Part shown: one piece after another, positions 49,665-58,961 of the stretch
How positions within the stretch are numbered: position 1 is the stretch's first letter
How the letters are laid out: each line of letters starts with the position of its first letter
From: an uncultured Paracoccaceae bacterium
Lineage (GTDB): Bacteria; Pseudomonadota; Alphaproteobacteria; Rhodobacterales; Rhodobacteraceae
Reading direction: 5' to 3'
DNA: 64,000 nt
NCBI GenBank assembly: GCA_951812305.1
Contig: CATOSB010000004.1
Coordinates: 620,001 to 684,000 of the forward strand
Translations under genes and position numbers: made by a program
The notes under the pieces: generated by a model
What the model was told of the DNA's origin: nothing
Seen by the model: only the letters and a program-made list of their open reading frames with translations
Databases searched by the model: none

Positions 49665-51265
49665 GTAACTCCCAAGCACCCTGTCCGATAGGGTTGCGGG
49701 GTTTTGTTCCGTCAGAGCCGTGCGATGATCTGAGGTGGTGACAGGGTCAGGATTTCCAGGATGTTGAACCGGTGTTTTCTGGCCGTCGAGATGACGGACC
49801 TGATGTCGGCGAAGACCCGCGCGCCCTCGAGGGTGCGGAAGGTGCCCGAGATTTTCATGCGCAGCTTCATCATGCGCAGGTCCTGTTCGGCCTGATTGTT
49901 TGTGAATGGGACCGCGAAGTCGGCGATGAATCGCAAAACGTCATCGCGGTAGTCACGCAGGCGGAGGAGCAGGTTGTGGCCTGGCCGCCTGGCTTTTCGG
50001 CCGCGGGTGCCGGGGCTTTTGGCCAGCGGGGGCTGGCGTTCGTGGAAGGCGAGCCCCTTGGCGAGGATCGCCATGTATCTGGTGACTATACCCTGGCGAA
50101 CCAGTTCCGGGAGTTCGGTCTCGCCTTGATCCTGAGCCGCGCATCTGAGCTGATTGGCGCTATGAAGCACTGCGCTCATCTCCGTCGCCCAAGGCTCTTT
50201 TTCGATCTCTTCGATGGCCTTGAGTTCGCGCAAGTGATGCGCCCCGCAGAGGGCGTGGGCGTCCACTCCGCTCATATGGGCGTAGTAGGGTTTCCAGTGA
50301 TCATGAATGATCGTCCCGCCGGTCAGGAAGGTTGGAACAGCACCGCGTTTGGCGCTGATGCGGTAATGGGTGAAGGCGGTATCGCAGATCGTGTGCAGCC
50401 AGTGCAGCTTGCCGGCAACACGAAGTCCGGTCTCGTCCAGATGCCGAACGCCGCCTTCGGCAAGCCGGGCGAGAATGTGTTCAACCACGACACCCATCTT
50501 ATTTGCCGCGCCGCGCGTCCAGTTGGTCACGCTGGCCGCGCACAAGCTGGTGGCCCCAAACAGGTCGCGCATAAGCTGGCAGACCCGATCCTCGGGTATC
50601 AGCTGCTGAACATTGCAATAGACCGCCACTGCCCGCATGCGCGTGCCATATTGCACATGCGCGGCCACGCCATCGGGAAAGCCAGCCGTCGTCGTGGCTC
50701 GACAATGGTCGCAACAATAAACCGCCGCCTGATGCTCGGTGACCTCCAGGCGTGGCGCAGGCAAGTCGAACACCTGACGCTTCTCGATCCCTTTCACCAT
50801 CTCCGCCGTCAGGGCGCTCTGACAGGCGCTGCAATGCGTCGCCTCATGCCGTTCGACAAAGTCGGGTGTTGACGTCTGGCGCAGGGTGTCGCCCCGGTGG
50901 CCAACTTGGCCGCCACTTTTCTTTCCGGATTTGCCACGCAGGCTGCGCGGGGCTGGCTTCTTCAGGCCATCACTTGAAGGGGGCTTGCTGCTATTGCTGC
51001 TGTTCTTGGCCAACTGTCGGCGCAGGTCCGTGATCTCTTCCGCCATGCTCGCCAACGCAGCTTCAAGCTCAGCGATCCGACGCAGAGCCGTGGCGAGAAG
51101 TTGTTCAAGGGCGGCAACCTGATCCATCCCACCACTGATTCAGAGAAATCAACCCGGCGCCACAGAATTCAGACAAGAAAGAAAAAAAACACGCGCAAAA
51201 TGGCAAATTCGACTCACCATAAAACTGACAATGACACTCAAACGTGGGGGGTGCTTGGGAGTTAC
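49665..51265 (-). mobile_element. IS66-family element, copy 2
   Basis: This 1601-bp element has ends GTAACTCCCAAGCACCC / GGGTGCTTGGGAGTTAC and an 8-bp duplication GGCGAATT (49657-49664 and 51266-51273). Its transposase reads against the ilv operon. It has 8 T in the T-run and a single-base difference at 51233 from copies 1 and 3. Confidence 0.95.
49712..51127 (-). CDS. IS66-family transposase
   Basis: This intact 471-residue protein is identical to that at 1473-2888. It has the CSACQSAL and CCDHC zinc finger, the RHLDETGL catalytic Asp and the NNQAEQDLRMMK Glu. Confidence 0.96.
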   Translation of the reverse strand: MDQVAALEQLLATALRRIAELEAALASMAEEITDLRRQLAKNSSNSSKPPSSDGLKKPAPRSLRGKSGKKSGGQVGHRGDTLRQTSTPDFVERHEATHCSACQSALTAEMVKGIEKRQVFDLPAPRLEVTEHQAAVYCCDHCRATTTAGFPDGVAAHVQYGTRMRAVAVYCNVQQLIPEDRVCQLMRDLFGATSLCAASVTNWTRGAANKMGVVVEHILARLAEGGVRHLDETGLRVAGKLHWLHTICDTAFTHYRISAKRGAVPTFLTGGTIIHDHWKPYYAHMSGVDAHALCGAHHLRELKAIEEIEKEPWATEMSAVLHSANQLRCAAQDQGETELPELVRQGIVTRYMAILAKGLAFHERQPPLAKSPGTRGRKARRPGHNLLLRLRDYRDDVLRFIADFAVPFTNNQAEQDLRMMKLRMKISGTFRTLEGARVFADIRSVISTARKHRFNILEILTLSPPQIIARL

Positions 51266-51670
51266 GGCGAATTTTATCCAGTCGTTTGCCACATCGATAT
51301 CGTCTGGAATGTGCACGGCGGCAACCGAAAGGAAGTTATGCGCGACAACGACGAATTGAAGGCGGAAGAACAACGCTTCCTTAAAGATTGGAAATGCTAT
51401 GTCGGTGCATCGAACGCCAATCGTCTCGAAAAGATCGCCGAAATAGCCTCGATGGAATTCTTTGGCGTTGATTTCACGATCGACGAAAACGAGGAACTCT
51501 TCATTTACGAGCTGAACGCGTCAATGCGGCACAGTTTCGATCATGCAAAAGCATTCCCCTACAAGCTTCCATACGACCTTGAAGTGTCGCAGGCCTTCAG
51601 CGACATGATTGCACGGCGCTTGCCCCCGGGGGTGTTTCGTGCAACCCCAGTGAAGAACTTGGTGAGATAA
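51266..51670 (+). pseudogene. 3' part of the ATP-grasp-like gene
   Basis: This piece encodes the last 130 or so residues, including SMEFFGVDFTIDENEELFIY and ELNASMRHSFDHA. The Asp, Glu and Asn in FGVDF and YELNAS are where ATP-grasp enzymes bind Mg-ATP. It has no start or upstream part of its own and should be non-functional alone. Confidence 0.82.
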
Positions 51671-51674
51671 GAAT

Positions 51675-52238
51675 ATGTCCGAACTCAAACTCAAAAAAGG
51701 CGCATCGCGCAAATCGGCCTACGACCTGCGCAGCTATTACAAAGAGGGGCTGGAACGCCACACGCTGGCCGTTGTTGTCGACAATGAAGCCGGCGTTCTG
51801 GCGCGTGTCATCGGGCTGTTTTCAGGGCGCGGGTACAATATCGAAAGCCTGACTGTTGCAGAAACCGATCATGAAGGCCACCGCAGCCGGATCACCGTTG
51901 TCACCGTCGGCACAGGCAGTGTCATCGAACAGATTAAAGCCCAGCTTGGTCGCCTGGTGCCGGTGCATGACGTCCACGATCTGACGGTCGAGGGGCCATC
52001 GGTCGAACGCGAACTGGCGCTTTTCAAGGTTTCCGGCGCAGGCGACAAACGCATCGAAGCGCTTCGATTGGCGGAAATCTTCCGCGCAAATGTGGTTGAC
52101 TCCACACTCGAAAGCTTCGTGTTTGAGGTCACCGGCACGTCGGAAAAAATCGACGCCTTCGCCGATCTGATGCAACCTTTAGGGCTGGTTGAAATGGCGC
52201 GCACCGGGGTTGCAGCCCTGTCGCGTGGGGAAGACTAG
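51675..52238 (+). CDS. ilvH: Acetolactate synthase small (regulatory) subunit
   Basis: IlvH activates the large subunit and gives feedback inhibition by valine. The 187-residue protein has an N-terminal ACT domain (HTLAVVVDNEAGVLARVIGL, FSGRGYNIESLTVAETD) and the second regulatory domain (ERELALFKVSG...RANVVDSTLESFVFEVTG). GAGATAAGAAT precedes the ATG. IS66 copy 2, oriented against it, now lies between ilvI and this gene, so expression may depend on read-through or a new promoter. Its TAG stop shares CTAG (52235-52238) with the convergent neighbour. Confidence 0.93.
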   Translation: MSELKLKKGASRKSAYDLRSYYKEGLERHTLAVVVDNEAGVLARVIGLFSGRGYNIESLTVAETDHEGHRSRITVVTVGTGSVIEQIKAQLGRLVPVHDVHDLTVEGPSVERELALFKVSGAGDKRIEALRLAEIFRANVVDSTLESFVFEVTGTSEKIDAFADLMQPLGLVEMARTGVAALSRGED

Positions 52239-53398
52239 CGCGGTTCCGTTTTCCGCCAAAAGTAATCCGAAAAAAATGGCCAGTTCGACACGCTATTGGG
52301 CAATGGCAGCAAGTCGCCCCCGGTTGCATGGTGCAGACCCAACCCAATATCATAGGGTAGAACTGACCACCGCGGCTGACCGCCCCAGACCCAGGCCATT
52401 GGCAGGACGAGCCAAAGGACAAGTGCGCCCGCCGCCGCGCGGCGGGAAATCAGCGCCACCACCTCGCGGTTCAGCAGCCACATCACCAGCAAGGCGGGTG
52501 TCATAACAATGGCCAGTACGCGGGTTTGATCTCCGACGGCCAGCGCAAGGGGAAGGATCGACAGGATCGTCAAAGTCGGGGCCCACCCCGCGCGCCCCAG
52601 ATCCCAGTTGCGGATCAGAAACAGCCAGCCAATCCCCAGCACAGACCAGAAGACGGCAGGAAGACCTAAAAGGGTTTCGCGTATAGTGGTGCCAAGCACA
52701 TTCAGCAACCAGTCGATGCGGCCAACACGTGGCCCGGCATCAACCGCGAAGTATACGCCTTCCAGCACGGCACGGCCGAGAAATATGCCGAAAAACAAAA
52801 TCCAGAAGATCCGCACCCCGACAGGCAACCTAAACCCGAACCAACGTGCCAGATTGACGGCCCAAATTGCCAGTGCGGCCGCAATCGCTGTCTGAAAGAA
52901 ATGCTGTAGCCCCAGCAAAACGCCCAAGACAAATACAGCGATCAAAATTCGGCGAAACAGAAACACCAGCGCAAACAGGAAAAGCGTCAGGCCATCCAGA
53001 CCAATCCAGAAATGCGCGGTAAAAGACATCGGCAGGCAAAGAAACAAAACCAATGCACGGCGCGCCTGATCGTCGGGCATCTCGCGGCGGATCAATAACG
53101 CCACCAGAAAGAAAAACGCTGCACCAAACCCGAAATGCAACACAACAAAGCCGACCTCGCTGAAAATGCCGAGCGACCAGGCAATCGCAGTACTCAGGAA
53201 ATTGCCGGAATAATACGGGGCCAGCTCGCCCTCAGGAACATTCTGCAATAGCGGGTCAAATACCGTGCGATAATGAACGCCGACATTCGGGATATACCAG
53301 ACACCGGTCTTCAATAGCGAAAGGCCATAAAATGCGGCGACCAGTACCCACCAGCGAGTTTCAAAAAGAAGGCGGATCAGAAAATTCAGTGCTATCAT
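52235..53398 (-). CDS. Polytopic membrane protein, GT-C glycosyltransferase-like layout
   Basis: This 387-residue protein has about 10 hydrophobic segments (for example FGFGAAFFFLVALLI, IAVFVLGVLLGLQHFF and FWSVLGIGWLFLI). Acidic or aromatic loops occur near the first periplasmic loop (YIPNVGVHYRTVFDPLLQN). This resembles GT-C type membrane transferases or EpsG-like proteins, but no catalytic motif is certain. It converges on ilvH with a shared CTAG stop. Confidence 0.5.
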   Translation of the reverse strand: MIALNFLIRLLFETRWWVLVAAFYGLSLLKTGVWYIPNVGVHYRTVFDPLLQNVPEGELAPYYSGNFLSTAIAWSLGIFSEVGFVVLHFGFGAAFFFLVALLIRREMPDDQARRALVLFLCLPMSFTAHFWIGLDGLTLFLFALVFLFRRILIAVFVLGVLLGLQHFFQTAIAAALAIWAVNLARWFGFRLPVGVRIFWILFFGIFLGRAVLEGVYFAVDAGPRVGRIDWLLNVLGTTIRETLLGLPAVFWSVLGIGWLFLIRNWDLGRAGWAPTLTILSILPLALAVGDQTRVLAIVMTPALLVMWLLNREVVALISRRAAAGALVLWLVLPMAWVWGGQPRWSVLPYDIGLGLHHATGGDLLPLPNSVSNWPFFSDYFWRKTEPR

Positions 53399-53567
53399 TG
53401 CTTGGTCAGCCTAAACTGTTCGCCGACCACGCAAATTTAAGCCGCAGCCTGCCTTGAACATCTCCTACCCCAGCCAGACATGATCGGCAAAGCGACGATT
53501 GTACCAATGCCGAAATCAAAATCGGTCCTCAGCTCCGCATAAATAGAGTCATGCTGGAGACCGGCAA

Positions 53568-54183
53568 TTATTTCTTCAGCATCCTCTCACGCCAGACAAT
53601 CAGCAAGCCACCCACGATGATCAGTATCGAGCCGGGGAACAAATCCTGCCAAGGTGTCTCGCCATAAAACAGCCAGCCAAGGCCAAAAGCCATCGGGATG
53701 CCGAAGTAGTTGAACGGGGCCAGGTCGGATTGTTCAGCCATCCGAAAAGAGAAAATCATCAGCAACACCGCCGTACCACCGAAGCTGCCCATCAACACGA
53801 TCCAACCAAAATCAGAAAACGACAGGATTGGGGAATATCCGCCAAGCGCCATAACGAGGATCGCTGCGCCGGTCATCGAGACAGTGTTGGAATAGAGATT
53901 CATCAACGGCGTCGGCACATCGCGGTCGATCAAAGGTGCGAGAACGCCGGTAAGCGCGTACCCTGCGGCTGCTGCCAAAGGAAGAACAGTCACCCAACTG
54001 AATGCATCACGCCCCAGCCCCATCACGATTAAAACGCCGGCAAATCCAATCAGGGCCGCCGACCAACGTATCCAGCCGACCTTTTCACCCAAAATCGGTA
54101 CCGCGAGGGCCACCATGAAGATACCATTCGCATAGGAAATTGTCGTCGCTGTCGCAAACGGCATCAGTGCCAATGCCATGTAG
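53568..54183 (-). pseudogene. 3' part of an EamA-family transporter gene split by IS4
   Basis: This piece encodes residues from about 100 on, starting in the host frame as ALALMPFATATTISYANGIF and ending FPGSILIIVGGLLIVWRERM. It is the second part of a drug/metabolite transporter (EamA/DMT) with several membrane helices. It joins the piece at 55374-55666 in frame when IS4 copy 4 and one 9-bp duplication are removed. Confidence 0.88.
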
Positions 54184-55373
54184 CTTACCACCCTTCAATT
54201 TAGCCAGACATCCCAGAGCTTGGGGATTTTGGCATAACCTGCGAGGCATCGTCGGATAGCACGAAGGCCTGTCTTGAAGAGAGAGCATAAGGACCTTCGG
54301 GCTTTTCGAATCCCCTTTTTTCGCCGCGTATTGCGACGTGGTGCTCTTCGTTTGCTCCGGTTGAAACAGCCCAGTACATGGCGATTGCCAGCACCAAAAT
54401 GAGGCGGGCCAATCGATCCGGCTTTTTGATCTGGCTTTGAGTAATTTCAAAGCCCCGGGTTTTGAAGTCGGAGAACATGGCTTCAATTCCCCAACGCATT
54501 CCATAATCGAGCACCTTGTACTCGGACGGTGCTGCATTCATGGCAATAATCCAAGGCTCTTTGTGCCCCTCTTCGTGAAGCACTCCAATGTTGCTAAAGA
54601 CGCCCGTTCCGTAAAGCTCAGCGTTTACAAGCCCTTCGGGCATCAGTTGGGCAATTTCGCGCGTCATCATCTCGCCACCCTGATGTTGCAGTGTGATATT
54701 TCCCTTCATGCGCAGCCGGTAGTCCCATCCAGCCTCCTGGCACCATGCGACCAATCGGGCGGTTCCATAAAACCGATCTCCCGCCAGCAACACACGCGCA
54801 TCCGCCGGGAGCCATGGGCGGACTGCTTCCAAAAGCTCATGTTGCACGCGCCATCCAATCGGCCCTTTGGTCTGGCGTACACGCCAGGCGACCGGGAGGG
54901 CCCGATCCCGCATCCGCACCGATAACATCAAAACCTCATGCCCTTCGTTGAGCTTGCTTTGATCAAGGGCCACCACAATCGTTTCTCCGGCCTCACACTG
55001 GCGGCGGAAAATTTCACCAACATAGGCCTGCATGATCTCATCAGTATCGATGTGAGGATTGCCCAGAACCCGCGAAATGTATTGATAGCGGTGGTCCACA
55101 GAGCCGATATCGCGGGGCAGAGCAGCCGCATTTTCCATCAGATTGACGCTGCGCGTGTTCAAAATCACGCTTGCTATGATGCACAATCCCTCCCGGCGCG
55201 ACTTGTGATACCCGAGCAAGCGGTCCTGAAAATCCGCCTCAACCTTCGAATAAAGCTCTGAAAAACAAACATTTCCCAACAAACCAGCCTCCAATATCAG
55301 CAGTGGAGACTCCTTGAATCACACAGATCAGACAAACGTCAAATCAGATCCGGAAATTTTGAAGGGTGGTAAG
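54184..55373 (-). mobile_element. IS4-type element, copy 4
   Basis: This 1190-bp element has a 9-bp duplication GCCATGTAG (54175-54183 and 55374-55382). It interrupts the third gene of the kbl-tdh operon. Confidence 0.95.
54200..55294 (-). CDS. IS4-family transposase
   Basis: This intact 364-residue transposase is identical in protein to the other copies. It is transcribed in the same direction as the interrupted operon. Confidence 0.93.
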   Translation of the reverse strand: MEAGLLGNVCFSELYSKVEADFQDRLLGYHKSRREGLCIIASVILNTRSVNLMENAAALPRDIGSVDHRYQYISRVLGNPHIDTDEIMQAYVGEIFRRQCEAGETIVVALDQSKLNEGHEVLMLSVRMRDRALPVAWRVRQTKGPIGWRVQHELLEAVRPWLPADARVLLAGDRFYGTARLVAWCQEAGWDYRLRMKGNITLQHQGGEMMTREIAQLMPEGLVNAELYGTGVFSNIGVLHEEGHKEPWIIAMNAAPSEYKVLDYGMRWGIEAMFSDFKTRGFEITQSQIKKPDRLARLILVLAIAMYWAVSTGANEEHHVAIRGEKRGFEKPEGPYALSSRQAFVLSDDASQVMPKSPSSGMSG

Positions 55374-55666
55374 GCCATGTAGAAAAACAATTGCGCAAAT
55401 ACCACGATCACGCCCCGCAAGAATCCCAGTCGCCATTGGCGAATTCGAATGGGCCGTCCTGCCTGATGCCACGCGCGTGTTGACCAAAGCGCGATCAAGG
55501 CCGGGATCATGCCAAACAAGTTGCGGTATGACGACAACTCGGCCGCCGAATAGTTCGGCGCAAGAAACTTGATCACCAAACCCATAAGCGCGAACAAGAG
55601 CAGCGCGGAAAGAAACAGCAAAATGGCGGAAAGGGTCTGGCCGGGTCCGGCCCCCTTTTCGCTCAT
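55374..55666 (-). pseudogene. 5' part of the EamA-family transporter gene
   Basis: This piece encodes the first 97 residues, [20 protein letters not shown] up to QLFFYMA, with the first three membrane segments of an EamA/DMT carrier. Its ATG overlaps the tdh stop (ATGA), which places the carrier in the threonine-degradation operon. It may have exported threonine or a breakdown product; this is inference from position only. Confidence 0.86.
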
Positions 55667-56700
55667 CCCCAGTCCAATACGACTTTACCGCTTTTGCCCC
55701 CCAACATGGCCTGAAATCCCTCGCGAAACGCATCGACCGGAAACCTGTGCGTTATCACCTTTCGTACATCAAGCCCGTTTTCCAGCATCGCGATCATCTT
55801 GTACCACGTCTCGAATATTTCCCGGCCGTAAACTCCTTTGATGGTGATCGCCTTGAAAACAATCCGCGACCAGTCAACTGCGGACTTTCCGGGCGGAATG
55901 CCCAGCATTGCGATATGCCCGCCCATCACCATCGCCTCGACCATCTGATCAAGCGCGCGCTGGTTGCCCGACATCTCAAGTCCCACGTCGAACCCTTCTT
56001 TCATCCCCAATTCAGCAATCACTTCATCCAATGTTTCTGTGGCGATATTGACGGGGCGCAGGTCCACAACGTCAGCGGCCAGGTCCAATCGTGTCTGGTT
56101 GATATCGGTGATCACCACATGCCGCGCCCCGATGTGGCGCGCGACGGCCGCGGCCATGATTCCGATGGGACCGGCGCCGGTGATCAAAACGTCTTCTCCC
56201 ACCAGATCGAATGAAAGCGCCGTGTGCACTGCATTGCCCAAAGGATCGAGGATTGCGCCGATCTCGTCATCTACCGCATCCGGCAACGGAACGACGTTGA
56301 ACGCCGGCAGGCGTAGGTATTCCGCGAATGCCCCCGGCTCGTTGACGCCGATGCCACGTGTTTCAGGGTCGAGGTGGAATTTTCCTGCCCGCGACTGGCG
56401 TGAGGTTTTGCCAATCAGATGCCCCTCACCCGAACACCGCTGGCCAATCTCCAGCCCTTCGACCAACCGGCCCAATTCAACAATCTCTCCGGCAAATTCA
56501 TGTCCGGTGATCAGCGGCACGGGGACCGTTTTCTGCGCCCAGTCATCCCAGTTCCAGATATGTATATCGGTGCCGCAAACGCCCGTTTTACGGATCATGA
56601 TTAGCACGTCATGTGGCCCAATCTCCGGCACTGGTTGCCGTTCCAGCCAAAGCCCGGGTTCTGGTCGCGCTTTGACCAGCGCTTTCATTTGGTTGCTCAT
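55663..56700 (-). CDS. tdh: L-threonine 3-dehydrogenase
   Basis: Tdh oxidises threonine to 2-amino-3-ketobutyrate with NAD+; Kbl then cleaves that product. The 345-residue medium-chain dehydrogenase has the catalytic-zinc motif [18 protein letters not shown], then [12 protein letters not shown], and a Rossmann fold ([20 protein letters not shown]). In the lobe where E. coli Tdh binds structural zinc with four cysteines, this protein reads [20 protein letters not shown] and all four are replaced. The ATG overlaps the kbl stop (ATGA). Confidence 0.93.
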   Translation of the reverse strand: MSNQMKALVKARPEPGLWLERQPVPEIGPHDVLIMIRKTGVCGTDIHIWNWDDWAQKTVPVPLITGHEFAGEIVELGRLVEGLEIGQRCSGEGHLIGKTSRQSRAGKFHLDPETRGIGVNEPGAFAEYLRLPAFNVVPLPDAVDDEIGAILDPLGNAVHTALSFDLVGEDVLITGAGPIGIMAAAVARHIGARHVVITDINQTRLDLAADVVDLRPVNIATETLDEVIAELGMKEGFDVGLEMSGNQRALDQMVEAMVMGGHIAMLGIPPGKSAVDWSRIVFKAITIKGVYGREIFETWYKMIAMLENGLDVRKVITHRFPVDAFREGFQAMLGGKSGKVVLDWG

Positions 56701-57890
56701 GCGATCACGCCCAGTTCACGCCCGGCCTTGCCAAAGGCCGCCAAGGCACGATCGAGATCGCCGCGAGACAGCGCCGCGTTCATTTGCGTTCTGATGCGGG
56801 CTGAACCTTCTGGAACAACAGGATAGAAAAATCCGGCAACATAGACACCCAGTTCATAAAGCCGCGCGGCCATCTGTTGGCTTAGACGAGCGTCACCCAG
56901 CATGACCGGAATGATTGGATGCTCGCCCGGTAAAAGCTCGAACCCCAGAGATTCCATCCCGTTTCGCCAGTAAATCGCGTTGTCGAAAAGCTGTGCCCGA
57001 AGATCATTGCCCGCTTCCGCAAGATCTATAGCCGTCACTGAGGCGACGGCGATTGCAGGCGGTAGTGAGTTAGAGAATAGATAGGGCCGCGCGCGTTGGC
57101 GCAGCAGATCGATGACAGGTTGGGCGGCGGCAATATATCCCCCAATCGCCCCACCGAGCGCCTTGCCAAGCGTTCCGGTCAGGATGTCAACTTGGTCCGC
57201 GACGCCGAAATGGTGCGGCATCCCCCGACCTTCGGGGCCCATGAATCCCGTCGCGTGGCAATCGTCGACCATGACCAGCGCACCGTGTTTCTCTGCCAGC
57301 GCGGTGATTTCAGGTAGATTGGCGAGGTATCCGTCCATCGAGAACACGCCATCGGTGGCGATCATGATATGTCGCGCGCCTTCGGCACGGGCTTTCTTCA
57401 AGACGTCTTCAAGCGCGTTCATGTCCGAATTGGCATAGCGGTACCGCTTCGCCTTGCAAAGACGGATACCATCGATGATCGAGGCGTGGTTCAAAGCGTC
57501 CGAGACAATCGCATCTTCGGGCCCAAGCAGCGGTTCAAAGACACCGCCATTCGCATCAAAACACGCCGCGAACAAAATCGCATCGTCTTTTCCGAGATAC
57601 GCAGCAAGGCGTCTTTCCAAATCACGATGAACAGAGTTTGTGCCGCAAATGAAGCGGACCGAAGCCATGCCATAGCCGAAATCTGAAAGCGCGCCTCTCG
57701 CCGCTTCGATCAAGTCGGGATGATCTGCCAACCCAAGATAGTTATTGGCGCAAAGGTTCAACATTTCACGCCCGTTAACGTCGATGTGCCCGCCTTGTGG
57801 GGAAAGGATCGCCCTTTCGGTTTTCATCAGCCCTGCGTTGTCTATGTCGCGCAGAGTATCGGCGAGGCCGGAAAGAAATTCAGGGGTCAT
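56697..57890 (-). CDS. kbl: 2-amino-3-ketobutyrate CoA ligase (glycine C-acetyltransferase)
   Basis: Kbl splits 2-amino-3-ketobutyrate with CoA into glycine and acetyl-CoA. The 397-residue PLP enzyme of the alpha-oxoamine synthase family has [57 protein letters not shown] and the PLP-lysine segment [17 protein letters not shown]. It is the first gene of the kbl-tdh-eamA operon. Confidence 0.95.
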   Translation of the reverse strand: MTPEFLSGLADTLRDIDNAGLMKTERAILSPQGGHIDVNGREMLNLCANNYLGLADHPDLIEAARGALSDFGYGMASVRFICGTNSVHRDLERRLAAYLGKDDAILFAACFDANGGVFEPLLGPEDAIVSDALNHASIIDGIRLCKAKRYRYANSDMNALEDVLKKARAEGARHIMIATDGVFSMDGYLANLPEITALAEKHGALVMVDDCHATGFMGPEGRGMPHHFGVADQVDILTGTLGKALGGAIGGYIAAAQPVIDLLRQRARPYLFSNSLPPAIAVASVTAIDLAEAGNDLRAQLFDNAIYWRNGMESLGFELLPGEHPIIPVMLGDARLSQQMAARLYELGVYVAGFFYPVVPEGSARIRTQMNAALSRGDLDRALAAFGKAGRELGVIA

Positions 57891-57993
57891 TTCGCGGGCT
57901 TTCAGAAAACATTAAGTATCGCCCACGTGATGTGGACAGCATTTCATGAGTGTGCACACACGACACCGAATTGCCAATGTCCGCGCCACTGAC

Positions 57994-58704
57994 TCACGTT
58001 GTATAGTCGTCAATTAACGGGTTTGGTTTGGCAAACAACTCAAGGTCAGCCTGATTGGTAATGGTCACCGTTGTTCCCTCGACATTCACACCGTAAGGGA
58101 CCAGCCCTTTAATTGAGCGGCTTAGGTTTTCCGGCGTCATTGCGAGAAACGATGCCAATCGCCGCTTTTCATACATAAGCTCAAATTCAGAAGTACCGCC
58201 CGCCCGGATCTGCTGACGCAACAAATAATTTGCCAACCGTTCCAGCGAAGTTCGTAGTTTCAAATCTTTCGTGTTTTTGACGACCGTACGATAACATTGC
58301 GCCAATTCGTTCACTACTGCGCGCGCAAAACCGGCATCGATTTCAAAGACGGTGCGAATGTCAGTGCTTGGAATAAGGACAATGCGGCTCTTTTCCAACG
58401 TGCGCGCCGACATCAGATATGGTGCGTCTTTGATCGTCGCAGCCAGGATGAAGGTCGAAACCGGCCTGACCGTCGCCATCGATGTTTCTCGATCATTCCA
58501 GGATGAAAACAGATCGACCGAACCCGTCAAGACGATGTGAAGGAAATCGCTCGGGTCGCTTTCCGTGATCAGTTCGATTTGGGGTGGAAAATTCTGGACA
58601 TAGGCGCCGGTCATCAGCGATGCAAAGTGGTCATCCGATATGCCGGAAAATATCTCCAGCTTTCGAATGTCCAGAAAATCCGACTCAGGTGGTCGAAGTC
58701 GCAA
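57994..58704 (-). CDS. Crp/Fnr-family regulator (Dnr/NnrR-like)
   Basis: This 236-residue regulator has a cyclic-nucleotide-binding-like sensor domain (about 20-130) and a C-terminal winged helix whose recognition part is KRRLASFLAMTPENLSRSIKG. It has none of the N-terminal cysteines that hold the Fe-S cluster of FNR, so a Dnr/NnrR-type sensor of nitric oxide or nitrogen oxides is more likely. The start is TTG at 58704, after GAGGGGCACC. It is divergent from narK, with two FNR-type boxes between them. It probably controls the nitrate genes. Confidence 0.82.
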   Translation of the reverse strand: MRLRPPESDFLDIRKLEIFSGISDDHFASLMTGAYVQNFPPQIELITESDPSDFLHIVLTGSVDLFSSWNDRETSMATVRPVSTFILAATIKDAPYLMSARTLEKSRIVLIPSTDIRTVFEIDAGFARAVVNELAQCYRTVVKNTKDLKLRTSLERLANYLLRQQIRAGGTSEFELMYEKRRLASFLAMTPENLSRSIKGLVPYGVNVEGTTVTITNQADLELFAKPNPLIDDYTT

Positions 58705-58742
58705 GGTGCCCCTCCCTATTTGGAAAATAGTCGTTCGCGGGC

Positions 58743-58756
58743 TTGATATTTGTCAA
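58743..58756. promoter_or_regulatory. FNR/Dnr-type box near the regulator
   Basis: TTGAT-ATTT-GTCAA differs from the FNR consensus TTGAT-N4-ATCAA by one base. It lies 38 bp upstream of the regulator's start codon, close enough to mediate autoregulation. Confidence 0.75.
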
Positions 58757-58856
58757 GCCACCAATTGATGCACCATTGTTTTACCATTGATGCAGCGCCA
58801 CTGTTGAGGCGAAGAATTTCGCTAAATCTCTTATTTTGAACAATAAAACACCGATC

Positions 58857-58870
58857 TTGATCTGTATCAA
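58857..58870. promoter_or_regulatory. Perfect FNR-type box upstream of narK
   Basis: TTGAT-CTGT-ATCAA is an exact match to the FNR consensus. Centred at 58863.5, it would sit at -41.5 for a transcript starting near 58905, leaving a 57-base leader before narK. This supports anaerobic or nitrogen-oxide activation of the nitrate operon. Confidence 0.85.
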
Positions 58871-58961
58871 AATTCGTTCGGCGAAATCAAAATAGACGAA
58901 TCCTCAGACAGGGGTCGGTGCTGTGTATGGCGGCAATGGTCCACTGCAAGGGGAACGAGAG

